A stretch of DNA of 64,000 nt, taken from RGIG3701 sp017403345. GTDB lineage: Bacteria; Planctomycetota; Planctomycetia; Pirellulales; Thermoguttaceae. Shown here in pieces: positions 46,143-54,282 of this stretch; position 1 is the first letter of the stretch, and each line of letters starts with the position of its first letter. The stretch is taken from the NCBI GenBank assembly GCA_017403345.1, contig JAFQOH010000130.1, positions 18,062 to 82,061 on the forward strand. Reading direction: 5' to 3'. The notes beneath the pieces are model-generated. The model saw nothing but the letters and a program-made list of their open reading frames with translations. It did not search any database and had not been told where the DNA came from. The translations under genes were made by a program, and so were the position numbers.

Positions 46143-47897
46143 ATGGCAGATCCATTCCGCTTTTTTTCAGTTCCGTTCCCGCAGTTTTTACGAAAACTCC
46201 TCCAAGGCGGAGTTGCCGTTTTATGCGGCAGCACGTTTTTTTTCCATGGGCTGGACGTTTCCTTGAATTTGGGCCAAAACGCTGCATTCCTCACGTCTAC
46301 TCTTCATGCGGAGGACGCATTCTCTTTTGAGCTGCCGCCCGCGATGGATTTTGAACTTGAGGATGGACCGGAACTTGAGGATGGACCGGAACTTGAGGAT
46401 GGACCGGAACTCGAGGATGGACCGGAACTTGAGGATGGACCGGAACTCGAGGATGGACCGGAACTTGAGGATGGACCGGAACTTGAGGATGGACCGGAAC
46501 TCGAGGATGGACCGGAACTCGAGGATGGACCGGAACTTGAGGATGGACCGGAACTTGAGGAGGGACCGGAACTTGAGGAGGGACCGGAACTCGAGGATGG
46601 ACCGGAACTTGAGGATGGACCGGAACTTGAGGCGGAAATGGAACTCGAGGCGGAAACGGATGAATTCACCCTGGGGATCCCGGAAAGTTCCGCGAGCTCT
46701 GCTCTTGAGACGCAAACGGCACCGCGGTCCGCAGGCGCTCGGAAGCGGAAAGCTGTTTCAGGCACAGTACAGGCGTCAAAACGTAAATTACCGAAGCCGT
46801 CGAAGCCGTCTTGTTCAGCGGAAGAGCTGGAGCTTCAGAAAAAGATCCAGCAGATACTCCGTATTTACGAGCACATCAGTCTCAGCTCGGAGGAGAATCA
46901 TCCGATCGACGTCATTTCGTACATCATGCCGTTCGGCTGTGACGCGGAGATCTACCACGGAGCACGTGAATCCGGCCGTCGGCTCAACGCGATCGGCGCT
47001 CTTTGCTGGAATATTCCGATGGGTGAAGAGTCCGCGTTCACGAACAGTAAAGAACGCCTGATGCCGCGTCTTGGGTACGGGATCCAGCAGTATTCCGGCC
47101 AGCTTCTTGCCGCACTGGCAATCGCACGAGTGCCGAACGACTATCGTTTTCCAGCGGGAGGGGCAGAACAGGAAGCGAGCTCGAAAAGCGGGAGTACGGA
47201 AACGGGGTCATTGGAAAAAGAGAAAACCGCAAAGTCTTCCGCAGCGTCCCGTGTCGCTTCGCGGCACGGAAAAAAACGGTTCCAGATCCAAGATCTTGTG
47301 GAGTTTGAGCAGAAAAACTGCCGATGGGGGCGTGATCTTTCGCAAACGCTCATCGCGCTGTCGTACTATCTGCCGCTGGATGCGGAGTGGGAGTCTGGCG
47401 ATGGCGAGCGCTGGACTCTGGAGCGTCTTATCAAAAATGAACTGGACCGGCCGGTCGAAACGGGCACTTCTGCCGCAACGAATCAGCTTTTGGGGCTTAT
47501 CTGTGCGATCCGGTGCCGTCAGATACGGACAGACGCACCACTGGATGGTCAGTATGCGCGTGCGGAAAAATTTCTGGAAAGCTGGCGAACGTACGTGCTC
47601 GATCTTCAAAACGAGATCGGGATCTGGCATCCGGAATTTTTTCTGAAAAAAGGAGTCACGCCTAACCGACCAACGGAAATGCTTCTCGCAAGCGGGCACA
47701 TTCTGCGCTGGCTCGTAACGGTCACGCCGCGGGAAGAACTGAACGATCCGCGCATTTTCAAAGCGGTCTCGACCGTCCATGAACTGCTGGAGTTCCAGCT
47801 CATGTACTGGAACCCGACGAATGCTTCAAGTACGGAGATCGAAGGGATCATGACGGCACTGCACGCATTGGCCATCTACGAAAAACGCAGATTCTGA
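46143..47897 (+). CDS. Secreted protein with 15 ELEDGP repeats and alpha/alpha-type domain
   Basis: Function unknown; 584 aa from ATG 46143. The frame is open to an ATG at 45978 overlapping hrpA, but only the 46143 start puts a hydrophobic export segment (LLQGGVAVLCGSTFFFHGL) close to the N-terminus. Residues about 70-160 are 15 tandem ELE(D/E)GP hexapeptides, a highly acidic spacer. The C-terminal 350 residues (IDVISYIMPFGCDAEIYHGARE..., MPRLGYGIQQYSGQLLAALAIARV, ...TEMLLASGHILRWLV, EGIMTALHALAIYEKRRF) look like an alpha/alpha-toroid helical fold seen in planctomycete proteins of unknown role. It follows hrpA by 154 bp with no terminator between. Confidence 0.6.
   Translation: MADPFRFFSVPFPQFLRKLLQGGVAVLCGSTFFFHGLDVSLNLGQNAAFLTSTLHAEDAFSFELPPAMDFELEDGPELEDGPELEDGPELEDGPELEDGPELEDGPELEDGPELEDGPELEDGPELEDGPELEDGPELEEGPELEEGPELEDGPELEDGPELEAEMELEAETDEFTLGIPESSASSALETQTAPRSAGARKRKAVSGTVQASKRKLPKPSKPSCSAEELELQKKIQQILRIYEHISLSSEENHPIDVISYIMPFGCDAEIYHGARESGRRLNAIGALCWNIPMGEESAFTNSKERLMPRLGYGIQQYSGQLLAALAIARVPNDYRFPAGGAEQEASSKSGSTETGSLEKEKTAKSSAASRVASRHGKKRFQIQDLVEFEQKNCRWGRDLSQTLIALSYYLPLDAEWESGDGERWTLERLIKNELDRPVETGTSAATNQLLGLICAIRCRQIRTDAPLDGQYARAEKFLESWRTYVLDLQNEIGIWHPEFFLKKGVTPNRPTEMLLASGHILRWLVTVTPREELNDPRIFKAVSTVHELLEFQLMYWNPTNASSTEIEGIMTALHALAIYEKRRF
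46353..46622. repeat. 18-bp minisatellite, 15 copies, encoding ELEDGP
   Basis: Fifteen in-frame copies of GAACTTGAGGATGGACCG. Variants are limited to CTT/CTC and GAT/GAG, so the array is very homogeneous and probably unstable in length. Confidence 0.98.
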
Positions 47898-47938
47898 CGG
47901 GTTTTACGCGACTGTTTGCGGATCAGAAAAAAATCAAA

Positions 47939-47980
47939 GAGCCGGGAGATTTTCAAAAAAGGATCCCGGCTCGAGTTTTA
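47939..47980. terminator. Bidirectional terminator
   Basis: GAGCCGGGA (47939-47947) pairs with TCCCGGCTC (47964-47972), with an A-rich left flank and GAGTTTTA on the right. It lies between the convergent repeat-protein and RING genes. Confidence 0.7.
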
Positions 47981-48015
47981 TGTTGGGAAGCGGAAACGTG
48001 TTGCTGTTTCCTGCG

Positions 48016-48864
48016 TCAATTATCGATCAGCGTCGCCATCGTTCGGTACGCAAAATAGACGGCTGCCGCCATGCCGAGGAGGATCCCTGCGATGAACAGA
48101 AAGACCATGAAGTTGAACGAGAGCATCGAGTGAAGGAAAATGTACTTCAGGATCAGGAAGACCAGGATGAAAGATACGCCCAGCACTGCGCCGCCGAACG
48201 CTCCGCCAACGAGAAAAATGGCATAATTTTTCGCTTTCTGGAAGAGGTAGGGATCTTTCAGCCACGGACCGTCGAAATCGTATTTCGTGTCGCGCGGCGT
48301 ATCTTTCCAATTCAAAAAATCCTGCAAGGAAAGCTTTTTCTGTTCCGGCATCTCTGCACGTTTTCGGATCTTAGCCATTTTCTCTTCGATCAGCGCATCT
48401 TCGTTTTTCTGCGTCTGCACTTCATCCTGAGCCGTCGGCATGCTCTTGATCACGAAATAGTCATCTTCACCATCCGAAATTTCATCCTTCATGGTTTTTT
48501 CCAGCGCTGCTTCCGCACTTTGCGTCACGGAAGACTGAGAGACCTGTGCGTTTGCGGGAGAAGAGGCGGAAACTGTAGACGCTGCGGGAAGTTCCATCGG
48601 CGCGAGGCAATCTTGATACTCGCATCCTTCCGTTCCGCACCCGTCATTATCGAGCCAGCAGTCCGCATGGTACTCGACTCCGCAGGCTGGACAGAAAATC
48701 GCGGTCTCATTCGGGCGGAGCTCCTGTTTGCAGAAAAAGCAGACGTTGGAGATCTTCGCATTTTCACCCACGAGGGCACGAGAGCAGTTCGGGCAGGTGA
48801 TGCCGGGATGGGGAGTTTCTGTTTCTGTGATTCGGCCGCAGGTCGGACACTTGATCTGTTTCAT
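48016..48864 (-). CDS. Prokaryotic RING-type zinc protein with two membrane helices
   Basis: A 282-aa protein. Residues 1-30 are a zinc ribbon (CPTCG, CPNCSRALVG). Residues 40-85 are a RING-like treble clef of the Prok-RING type: CFFCKQELRPNETAIFCPACGVEYHADCWLDNDGCGTEGCEY. A charged linker leads to two C-terminal helices (about 212-240 and 248-272) and a short tail. The order zinc-linker-membrane suggests a cytoplasmic zinc module tethered to the inner membrane. RING relatives in bacteria are discussed in connection with ubiquitin-like systems, but no E1/E2/Ub gene is in this window. Start 48864 has GGAGAG upstream and a clear promoter. Confidence 0.75.
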   Translation of the reverse strand: MKQIKCPTCGRITETETPHPGITCPNCSRALVGENAKISNVCFFCKQELRPNETAIFCPACGVEYHADCWLDNDGCGTEGCEYQDCLAPMELPAASTVSASSPANAQVSQSSVTQSAEAALEKTMKDEISDGEDDYFVIKSMPTAQDEVQTQKNEDALIEEKMAKIRKRAEMPEQKKLSLQDFLNWKDTPRDTKYDFDGPWLKDPYLFQKAKNYAIFLVGGAFGGAVLGVSFILVFLILKYIFLHSMLSFNFMVFLFIAGILLGMAAAVYFAYRTMATLIDN

Positions 48865-49173
48865 GATTTTTCTCTCCAGTGAAATGAGACGTCTCCTCTT
48901 TCCATTTCGGAGAGAAGACGTGCGGATCTTTTTTCATTTTTTTCCATACTTTTCCATTATATTCTCTTCCGAACTTTGCGCAAGGGGCAGGTCGGCGGAA
49001 AATCGTTTCTTTTTCATCTTCGTATGGCGTTCATCTGGATGTTTGGGGAAAATGAGCAAAATTTGTCTCCTTCATTTCTCCTTCTTGATCGTAAACATTA
49101 GAATAGTCGATAAATGTCTCGTGAATTGTAGTCGCATTGGACTGTGTTTCAGGACCATTTATGGGGCAGTGCT
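48865..49173. other. Divergent region between RING-zinc gene and porin
   Basis: A 309-bp AT-rich region. The - strand promoter at 48956-48983 serves the RING gene. For the porin only a weak TAGAAT at 49099-49104 was seen. Confidence 0.5.
48956..48983 (-). promoter_or_regulatory. Promoter of the RING-zinc gene
   Basis: On the - strand, TTGCGC (48978-48983), 16-bp spacer, TATAAT (48956-48961). Confidence 0.7.
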
Positions 49174-50619
49174 ATGAAAAGGATTTCAGGCTTTACCGTA
49201 TGGTGTATCATACTGGTTTTGGGGTATTTCCTGCCTACAGTATCTCTGTTTGCCGAGGAGGATGCGGCAGACTCTTTCGAGATTGTTTCTGTACCGCGTG
49301 CCGAGTGGGAAAAGATGCAGGCGGATCTGGAAGCCGTAAAAAAACAGATGGCGGAGGATCAGGAAAAGGCTCGCCTTAAAAAAGAGGCGGATGACCTGAA
49401 AAAGTACCAGACGCCGTCCGTCAAACTTGGCGGAGTGCTGCTCTGGGACGCGGCAGGTTCTTCGCTGGATGACGAAATGGAGTACGCGACCGGTTCCGGA
49501 GACGTTTCAGGATGCAAACCGCGTCAGATCTGGCTTGATTTAAGCGGCTCAATGTATGATATGATCCAGTACCGCGTTACGTTTGATGCTTCCAATTCAA
49601 CCGTGAAAGACGCCTGGATCGGTCTGGTAAACACTCCGAGCGGAGTAGATTTCAAAGTCGGACACATGAAGGAGCCGTGGAGTTCTGATGAGCTGACGAC
49701 GTTTCAGTGCTGCCCGCTGATGGAAAAATCGTATCTGAACTCAATGCGCGGCATTTGCGGAAGCCGAAACAATGGGCTCATGTTCTCGAACTGGAGTCAG
49801 GCGGATCGTTTTACGTGGGCGGCGGGACTTTTTGCGTCCAGTATGCCGGAAGATGATCTGAGCTGCGTCGGCGAACATGGGCACATGGCGTTTACGTCGC
49901 GCGTGACATACCTTCCATACTATGAGGAAAACTCGCAGGGCCAGCGTTTCTTTACACATTTAGGTGCGTCATATTCTTACCGAAGCTACGACCAGGAAAA
50001 GGCTTCCGATCACTCGACGCGCTGTAATTTCCTGAGCAACTCGCAGATCACGCCGAACGTGCTTCAGACTGGGATCCTGGACGGTTTGGACAGCATGAAT
50101 GTTTTCTGTCTGGAACTCTACTGGATGCGCGGTCCGCTTTCGATCGATTTTGAGCACGGATTTTTCTTCATGGAAGATGACCGGGCCGGGAGCGCGCTGG
50201 TTCAGACCGGGTACGTCATGGCGGCGTACACGCTGACGGGCGAGAGTCGGAATTACCGCAAGGCTGGCGGAAGCTACGGACGTCTGAAACCGAATGAGCC
50301 GTTTATCCGCACGTGCCGGGATGGAGTCGGCGTCTTTTCGGGACCCGGCGCGTGGGAGATCGCGTACATGTGCACGTGGGCCGACACGACGGAACTTGCC
50401 GACGGGTACGCCGCTGCCGATTTCCATTCCGGACTTTACGGAAAATCGCTCATGAACGTCTGGGGACTGAACTGGTACCTGAACCAGAACTGCCGTCTGA
50501 TGTTCAACTACGCGCTGGTCCACGGCGATTATGAAGGCTTCAACAAACGGGGCGAAAACGTTGATGGGATCGACGGATTCATGCACGTTTACGGAATGCG
50601 TTTTCAGGTCACGTTCTAG
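49174..50619 (+). CDS. OprO/OprP-type outer membrane porin
   Basis: Outer membrane beta-barrel of the phosphate-selective porin O/P family, 481 aa. ATG 49174 gives a signal peptide (FTVWCIILVLGYFLPTVSLFA). Residues 40-75 are a charged coiled coil (AEWEKMQADLEAVKKQMAEDQEKARLKKEADDL), common in porins that contact the cell wall. The barrel then starts (SVKLGGVLLWDAAGS) and shows VGHMKEPWSSDELTTFQCCPLMEKSYL, typical of this family. It ends YGMRFQVTF with the terminal aromatic needed for BAM assembly. An anion or polyphosphate role is likely from the family but not shown here. Confidence 0.85.
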   Translation: MKRISGFTVWCIILVLGYFLPTVSLFAEEDAADSFEIVSVPRAEWEKMQADLEAVKKQMAEDQEKARLKKEADDLKKYQTPSVKLGGVLLWDAAGSSLDDEMEYATGSGDVSGCKPRQIWLDLSGSMYDMIQYRVTFDASNSTVKDAWIGLVNTPSGVDFKVGHMKEPWSSDELTTFQCCPLMEKSYLNSMRGICGSRNNGLMFSNWSQADRFTWAAGLFASSMPEDDLSCVGEHGHMAFTSRVTYLPYYEENSQGQRFFTHLGASYSYRSYDQEKASDHSTRCNFLSNSQITPNVLQTGILDGLDSMNVFCLELYWMRGPLSIDFEHGFFFMEDDRAGSALVQTGYVMAAYTLTGESRNYRKAGGSYGRLKPNEPFIRTCRDGVGVFSGPGAWEIAYMCTWADTTELADGYAAADFHSGLYGKSLMNVWGLNWYLNQNCRLMFNYALVHGDYEGFNKRGENVDGIDGFMHVYGMRFQVTF

Positions 50620-50669
50620 AAACGGAACGTTACTTCTGTGCGATTCTGCATTCCATGAAAATGGCAATT

Positions 50670-50685
50670 AGGGATGTTCATCCCT
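50670..50685. repeat. Short inverted repeat after porin gene
   Basis: AGGGATG and CATCCCT separated by two bases, no T-run. It lies in the 180-bp gap between convergent genes. Confidence 0.5.
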
Positions 50686-50799
50686 GACTCGCATCCAGAG
50701 TTTCGGCAGGTGGAAAAAGTTACCGCGCAAAGGCATGAAACCGCGGCATCAAACCTCGTGTGTCCGCTGCCTCTGCGCGAAAAACAAAACGTCAAACCG

Positions 50800-52020
50800 C
50801 TACTCTACTTTGAATCCGATCCGATTCTCCTTTGCATGCCATTCTGCTTTCGATCCCGCCTTCCCGTAGATCACCAAGTCGTCATGGCAGTCGTTGAACG
50901 CATCAAAACCAATGCTCGTCACGCTTTCTGGGATCGTCACCGACGTGAGGCTGTCGCAGCTGTAGAACGTTTTATAGCCAATGCTCGTTACGCTTTCTGG
51001 GATCGTCACCGAGGTGAGGCGGGAGCAGCCGGCGAACACGTACTCTTCAATTCTCGTTAAACGGTTGGGGATCGTCACTGACGTGAGGTCCCTGCACTCG
51101 CAGAACGCGCCTTCTCCAATGCTCATCACTCTGTCGGGAATCGTCACCGACGTGAGTCCTGAGCAGCAGAACGCCCAGCCTCCAATGCTCGTCACGCTGT
51201 CGGGGATCTTATACTCGCCAGAAAGCGACCATGGAGCACCAAGGAGCGTTTGGCCATCGTGGGAATAATAGACTCCGTCTGCGTTACAATACGGTGACGG
51301 ATCCGTGGAAAATGGAATTTCGTTGTCTTTCGCATACGTTTGAGCTGCGGAACCTTTTGTACCGTAAATAGTGAGCCTGCGGTAGTTTTCGAACACTTCC
51401 CATCCGATGCTCGTCACGCTTTGGGGTATCGTTACCGCCGTGAGGCTGTGGCAGCTGAAGAACGCCCAATTTCCAATGCTCGTTACGCTTTCGGGGATCG
51501 TCACCGCCATGAGTTTCTTGCAGTCTTCGAACGCTTCCTTTCCAATGCTCGTCACGCCGTCTGGGATCTTATACTCGCCAGAAAGCGATCGCGGAGCGCC
51601 AAGGAGCGTTTTGCCGTCGTGGGAGTAACAGACTCCGGCCGCGTCGCAATACGGTGACGGATCCGTGGAAAAGGGAATTTCGTTGCTTTTCGCATACGTT
51701 TGGGCTGCGGAACCTTCTGTACCGTAAATAGTGAGCCTGTCGCATTCCTCGAACGCGTCATTTCCAATGTACGTTACGCTGTCTGGGATCGTCACCGACG
51801 TGAGGCTGTCGCAGCTGTAGAACGTTTTATATCCAATGCGCGTCACGCTTTCTGGGATCATCACCGACATGAGGCTCTCGCAGCAGACGAACGCGCCCTT
51901 TTCAATATCCGTGACGGGGAGGCCGTCGATGGTCGAGGGGATGGTGACGGAGGGGGCGGAGCCGGTGTAGGAAGTGATTTCGATGCGGTCGTCGTGGACG
52001 GTGTATTCAAAGTCGGCCAT
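50800..52020 (-). CDS. BspA-like leucine-rich repeat protein (LRR_5)
   Basis: A 406-aa protein with no signal peptide or anchor visible. It is made of about 12 LRR_5 units of the form LTSVTIPxSVTSIGxxAFxxCxx, as in Bacteroidota and protist BspA surface proteins. Two longer inserts (GSAAQTYAKSNEIPFSTDPSPYC...LLGAPRSLSGEYKIP) are near copies of each other and reveal a 120-residue duplication. The first 20 residues (FEYTVHDDRIEITSYTG) and a last unit with YGKAGSKAEWHAKENRIGF cap the array. The start has AAAGGA upstream, and a consensus promoter lies at 52159-52187. It may bind other cells or proteins if exported by an unseen route. Confidence 0.85.
   Translation of the reverse strand: MADFEYTVHDDRIEITSYTGSAPSVTIPSTIDGLPVTDIEKGAFVCCESLMSVMIPESVTRIGYKTFYSCDSLTSVTIPDSVTYIGNDAFEECDRLTIYGTEGSAAQTYAKSNEIPFSTDPSPYCDAAGVCYSHDGKTLLGAPRSLSGEYKIPDGVTSIGKEAFEDCKKLMAVTIPESVTSIGNWAFFSCHSLTAVTIPQSVTSIGWEVFENYRRLTIYGTKGSAAQTYAKDNEIPFSTDPSPYCNADGVYYSHDGQTLLGAPWSLSGEYKIPDSVTSIGGWAFCCSGLTSVTIPDRVMSIGEGAFCECRDLTSVTIPNRLTRIEEYVFAGCSRLTSVTIPESVTSIGYKTFYSCDSLTSVTIPESVTSIGFDAFNDCHDDLVIYGKAGSKAEWHAKENRIGFKVE
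51183..51752. repeat. 360-bp internal duplication in the BspA-like gene
   Basis: The stretch 51183-51392 is repeated at 51543-51752, 360 bp further on, with high similarity. Both encode the SAAQTYAK...SLSGEYKIP insert plus LRR units. Confidence 0.85.
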
Positions 52021-52158
52021 AATGGTCCTTTCAGGTAATTGGAAATTTTTTAACTCTGTATTATTATATAGGAGATGGAGGATCCGATTTTATGCAAATT
52101 TTTTTACGGTGATCTCAAAATTTTTTGTTTTTAAACAAAAATCGCCTCATTGTGTGTT

Positions 52159-52187
52159 ATTATAGCATGCGAAAATGGTGTTGTCAA
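52159..52187 (-). promoter_or_regulatory. Consensus promoter of the BspA-like gene
   Basis: On the - strand, TTGACA (52182-52187), 17-bp spacer, TATAAT (52159-52164). The start codon is about 140 bp downstream. Confidence 0.75.
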
Positions 52188-52248
52188 GGTGTTCGCGGAC
52201 GGGGAATGATCTTCTGGGAAATTTTTTCCAAAAATGCCGTAAATGCAC

Positions 52249-52292
52249 GCACTTCGGCCATTTCTTGCAAACGGCCGAGCATTTCGAAGTGC
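52249..52292 (-). terminator. Possible terminator after tatD
   Basis: GCACTTCG (52249-52256) pairs with CGAAGTGC (52285-52292), with an inner CGGCC/GGCCG stem. It begins directly at the tatD stop; the T-run on the - strand is weak. Confidence 0.5.
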
Positions 52293-52293
52293 C

Positions 52294-53103
52294 TCAGGAC
52301 TCTGTGATCCCAAGGAATTTCAGTGCGTTGTGCGTCGTCTGTGCGAAAAATTCCTCCTCGCTCATTCCGCGCATCTCGGCGAGAAATCGGGCAGTGTGCT
52401 GGACGTACTCCGGTGTGTTGCGCCGGATCTTGCCGCGGAACGGCATCGGCGTGAGGTACGGACTGTCCGTTTCGACGAGGATCCGGTCGAGCGGGACCTC
52501 GCAGACCGTTTCTCGCACGGAATCGAAGCATTTGTTTTTAAACGTGACGGACCCGGAGTAGCTGATGTGGAATCCCAGGTCAAGACACGCACGCAGGAAC
52601 GTCAGGTCTCCGCTGAAAGAGTGGATCACGCCCGGCACCGGACCGTTTTTTTCAAAATCCTTTCGCGCTGTCTCCAAAAGCGGCTCTTCCGCATCGCGGC
52701 AGTGGATCACGACCGGGAGTTTCGTGCGTCGCGCCAGTTCAAAATGAAGTGCAAGGTACTGTTTCTGGATCTCGATCGGCGTGTCGTGCCAGTAGAGATC
52801 GACGCCCGTCTCTCCGACCGCACGCACGCGCGGATTTTTCGCCATTTGAGAGAAAATTTCCAGAAAGACCGATCCATCGCCGAAGTGCGGGATCTCTTCC
52901 ATCAGACAGTTCGGGTGAATAGCGGCGGCGGCGTAAACTTCCGGAAATTCTTCCGCCAGCGCGATACAGTCAAGCGACGAGGAAATGGACGTTCCCTGCG
53001 TCAGCATCCGCGTGACTCCGGCCGACCTGGCCTGCGCAATGACGTTGCGGACATCGCCGGCAAAAGATTCATCATCCAGATGGCAGTGCGTATCGAAAAG
53101 CAT
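52294..53103 (-). CDS. tatD: TatD-family metal-dependent hydrolase/DNase
   Basis: Metal-dependent 3'-5' exonuclease/deoxyribonuclease-type TIM barrel, 269 aa. Start 53103 is preferred, as GGAGAG is 7 bp upstream; ATG 53109 is an alternative. Metal ligands are seen in LFDTHCHLDDESF, AVGETGVDLYW, LPVVIHCRDA, GVIHSFSGD and LVETDSPYLTPMPFRGK. It lies 75 bp after accD on the same strand and may be cotranscribed. The exact tatD/ycfH paralogue is not resolved. Confidence 0.93.
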   Translation of the reverse strand: MLFDTHCHLDDESFAGDVRNVIAQARSAGVTRMLTQGTSISSSLDCIALAEEFPEVYAAAAIHPNCLMEEIPHFGDGSVFLEIFSQMAKNPRVRAVGETGVDLYWHDTPIEIQKQYLALHFELARRTKLPVVIHCRDAEEPLLETARKDFEKNGPVPGVIHSFSGDLTFLRACLDLGFHISYSGSVTFKNKCFDSVRETVCEVPLDRILVETDSPYLTPMPFRGKIRRNTPEYVQHTARFLAEMRGMSEEEFFAQTTHNALKFLGITES

Positions 53104-53177
53104 TTTCATTCTCTCCAAGTCAAGAAAAACCGAAGTCCCGCACCCGGCATCATGCCCGGCACAGGACCTTCACCGAT

Positions 53178-54029
53178 TTATTTTCCGCAGTAGTCGATCG
53201 CACGTGCGATCTCGCTTTTCAGCTCCGGCCGTCGAATGATGCGGTCAATGTACCCGTGCTTGAGCAGAAATTCGCTCGTTTGGAAACCTTCCGGAAGTTC
53301 CAGCTGGACGGTCGATTTGATGGTTCGCGGTCCTGCGAATCCGATGAGCGCCTTGGGTTCCGCAAACGTCACGTCTCCCAGCGACGCGAAACTAGCTGCG
53401 ACGCCGCCCATGGTAGGATTCGTGAGGACGGAGATGAAGAGTTCTCCGGCCGAATCGTGACGTGCGAGCGCCGCGGAGATCTTAGCCATCTGCATCAGAG
53501 AAACGATCCCTTCCTGCATTCGCGCACCGCCGCCGGTCCCGCTGACGATGATGACGGGGAGTTTCATTTCCGTGCCGCGCTCCACTGCACGAGTGAGTTT
53601 TTCACCGACGACGCTTCCCATGCTTCCCATCATGAAATTACTGTCTGTGACCGCGAAGACCACCCGGCGAGCGCGGATCATGCCGGTCCCCGTTACGACG
53701 GCGTCTTTGAGCTGATTCCGTTTTTGCTCAGCTACGAGGCGGTCTGCGTACGATTTTTTGTCGAAGAAATTCAGGAAGTCGGTCGAGTGCATGTCCGCAT
53801 CCCATTCCTCAAACGTTCCGTCATCGATCAGCTGCGCGATCCGCGTTCGGGCGGAAATGGACCAATGGTAGTCGCACAACGGGCAGATCCCTAGGTTTTC
53901 GTCCACTTCTTTACGGAAGATCGGTTCCTGGCAGCCTGGGCAGCGGACCCACAGGCCTTCTGGAACGCCGCGTTTCGGACGGGCTGCACTTTGCTGTACG
54001 GGGTTCGGATTGGAATTGGAATCAGTCAT
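53178..54029 (-). CDS. accD: Acetyl-CoA carboxylase carboxyltransferase beta subunit
   Basis: With AccA it moves the carboxyl group from biotin to acetyl-CoA, giving malonyl-CoA for fatty acids. Start 54029 gives 283 aa. A zinc ribbon occupies about 29-52 (CPGCQEPIFRKEVDENLGICPLC). The crotonase-like core has FAVTDSNFMMGSMGSVVGEKL, the oxyanion segment SGTGGGARMQEG, and NPTMGGVAASFASLGD. It ends with KHGYIDRIIRR. accA is not in the window. A promoter lies at 54114-54141. Confidence 0.96.
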   Translation of the reverse strand: MTDSNSNPNPVQQSAARPKRGVPEGLWVRCPGCQEPIFRKEVDENLGICPLCDYHWSISARTRIAQLIDDGTFEEWDADMHSTDFLNFFDKKSYADRLVAEQKRNQLKDAVVTGTGMIRARRVVFAVTDSNFMMGSMGSVVGEKLTRAVERGTEMKLPVIIVSGTGGGARMQEGIVSLMQMAKISAALARHDSAGELFISVLTNPTMGGVAASFASLGDVTFAEPKALIGFAGPRTIKSTVQLELPEGFQTSEFLLKHGYIDRIIRRPELKSEIARAIDYCGK

Positions 54030-54113
54030 GAAAATCACTCTGTCTGCAAAAGGAAACGTTTCTGACATTTCGAGTCCATGCCCCAAAACAGGATACGAAA
54101 ATACGCCACTTTC

Positions 54114-54141
54114 ATTTTATCCAAAATCTCAAAAAATGCAA
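54114..54141 (-). promoter_or_regulatory. Promoter of accD
   Basis: On the - strand, TTGCAT (54136-54141), 16-bp spacer, TAAAAT (54114-54119). Confidence 0.65.
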
Positions 54142-54282
54142 GCAGGGGGACCGGATCTTTTGGCGAATTGCCCTAAATTTGAACTAAATTCGTCTCTTTA
54201 TGCCGATTTTTACTCCGGTCTCTCAACCCTTCTCTTTTCTTGACTCTGGTTTCTTGACTCTGGTCTAAAACAGGATCGCGCC

